From contig CAKQZO010000102.1 in assembly GCA_934293835.1 (NCBI GenBank), positions 1-6,211 on the forward strand: 6,211 bases of DNA, read 5' to 3'. This stretch comes from an uncultured Lacticaseibacillus sp. (GTDB lineage: Bacteria; Bacillota; Bacilli; Lactobacillales; Lactobacillaceae). The position numbers were made by a program, and so were the translations under genes. Under the pieces are notes generated by a model. That model had not been told where the DNA came from. It saw only the letters and a list, made by a program, of their open reading frames with translations, and made no database searches. Below, one piece after another: positions 6,206 through 6,211 of the stretch. How positions within the stretch are numbered: the stretch's first letter is position 1; every line of letters begins with the position of its first letter.

Positions 6206-6211
6206 ATGAAA
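6206..6211 (+). CDS. Possible first codons of the next gene (cut by window edge)
   Basis: ATG AAA occupies the last six bases, 7 bases after the TATAAT box. No ribosome binding site precedes it. If this is a real start, the mRNA would be leaderless or nearly so; otherwise the true start lies beyond the window and this ATG is incidental. The product cannot be inferred. Confidence 0.3.

Overview
The window is a chromosomal DNA-repair locus of a Gram-positive bacterium of the Bacillota. The protein sequences and the leucine codon use (many TTG codons) suggest a fairly GC-rich member of the Lactobacillaceae; the species is not determined here. Three further points fit Bacillota: an SOS box of the CGAAC-N4-GTTCG type (Bacillus DinR/LexA style, not the E. 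coli CTGT-N8-ACAG style), strong AGGAGG ribosome binding sites, and hairpin plus T-run terminators.

Layout, left to right. Positions 1-280 are non-coding and hold two tandem copies (period 126 bp) of a GC-rich element. Each copy can fold into two hairpins, and most differences between the copies are compensated base-pair changes. Positions 300-340 hold a LexA-type box overlapping an extended -10 promoter. Positions 340-480 are an untranslated leader with three consecutive hairpins; the last resembles an intrinsic terminator and sits directly before the uvrB ribosome binding site. Next come uvrB (482-2494) and uvrA (2501-5359), 6 bp apart and in the same frame. uvrA starts at TTG and ends in two consecutive TGA stops followed by a terminator. 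A separate gene with its own TACAAT promoter (5506-6051) encodes a six-helix DUF308/HdeD-type membrane protein. It is closed by a strong terminator at 6060-6099 and a second, nearly 20-bp hairpin at 6105-6153. The last 45 bases carry a consensus extended -10 promoter with an overlapping inverted repeat, for a gene that begins at or beyond the right edge.

UvrA and UvrB form the damage-search and damage-verification complex of nucleotide excision repair. UvrC, UvrD, DNA polymerase I and ligase complete the pathway and are not encoded here. The promoter architecture predicts that LexA represses uvrBA until DNA damage. The membrane protein has its own signals and is probably not part of the SOS operon, except by read-through.

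The genes are conventional. The less ordinary material is non-coding: the covarying repeats at the left edge, the terminator-like leader of uvrB, and the operator-like promoter at the right edge. I found no CRISPR array, tRNA, rRNA, insertion sequence or toxin-antitoxin pair.
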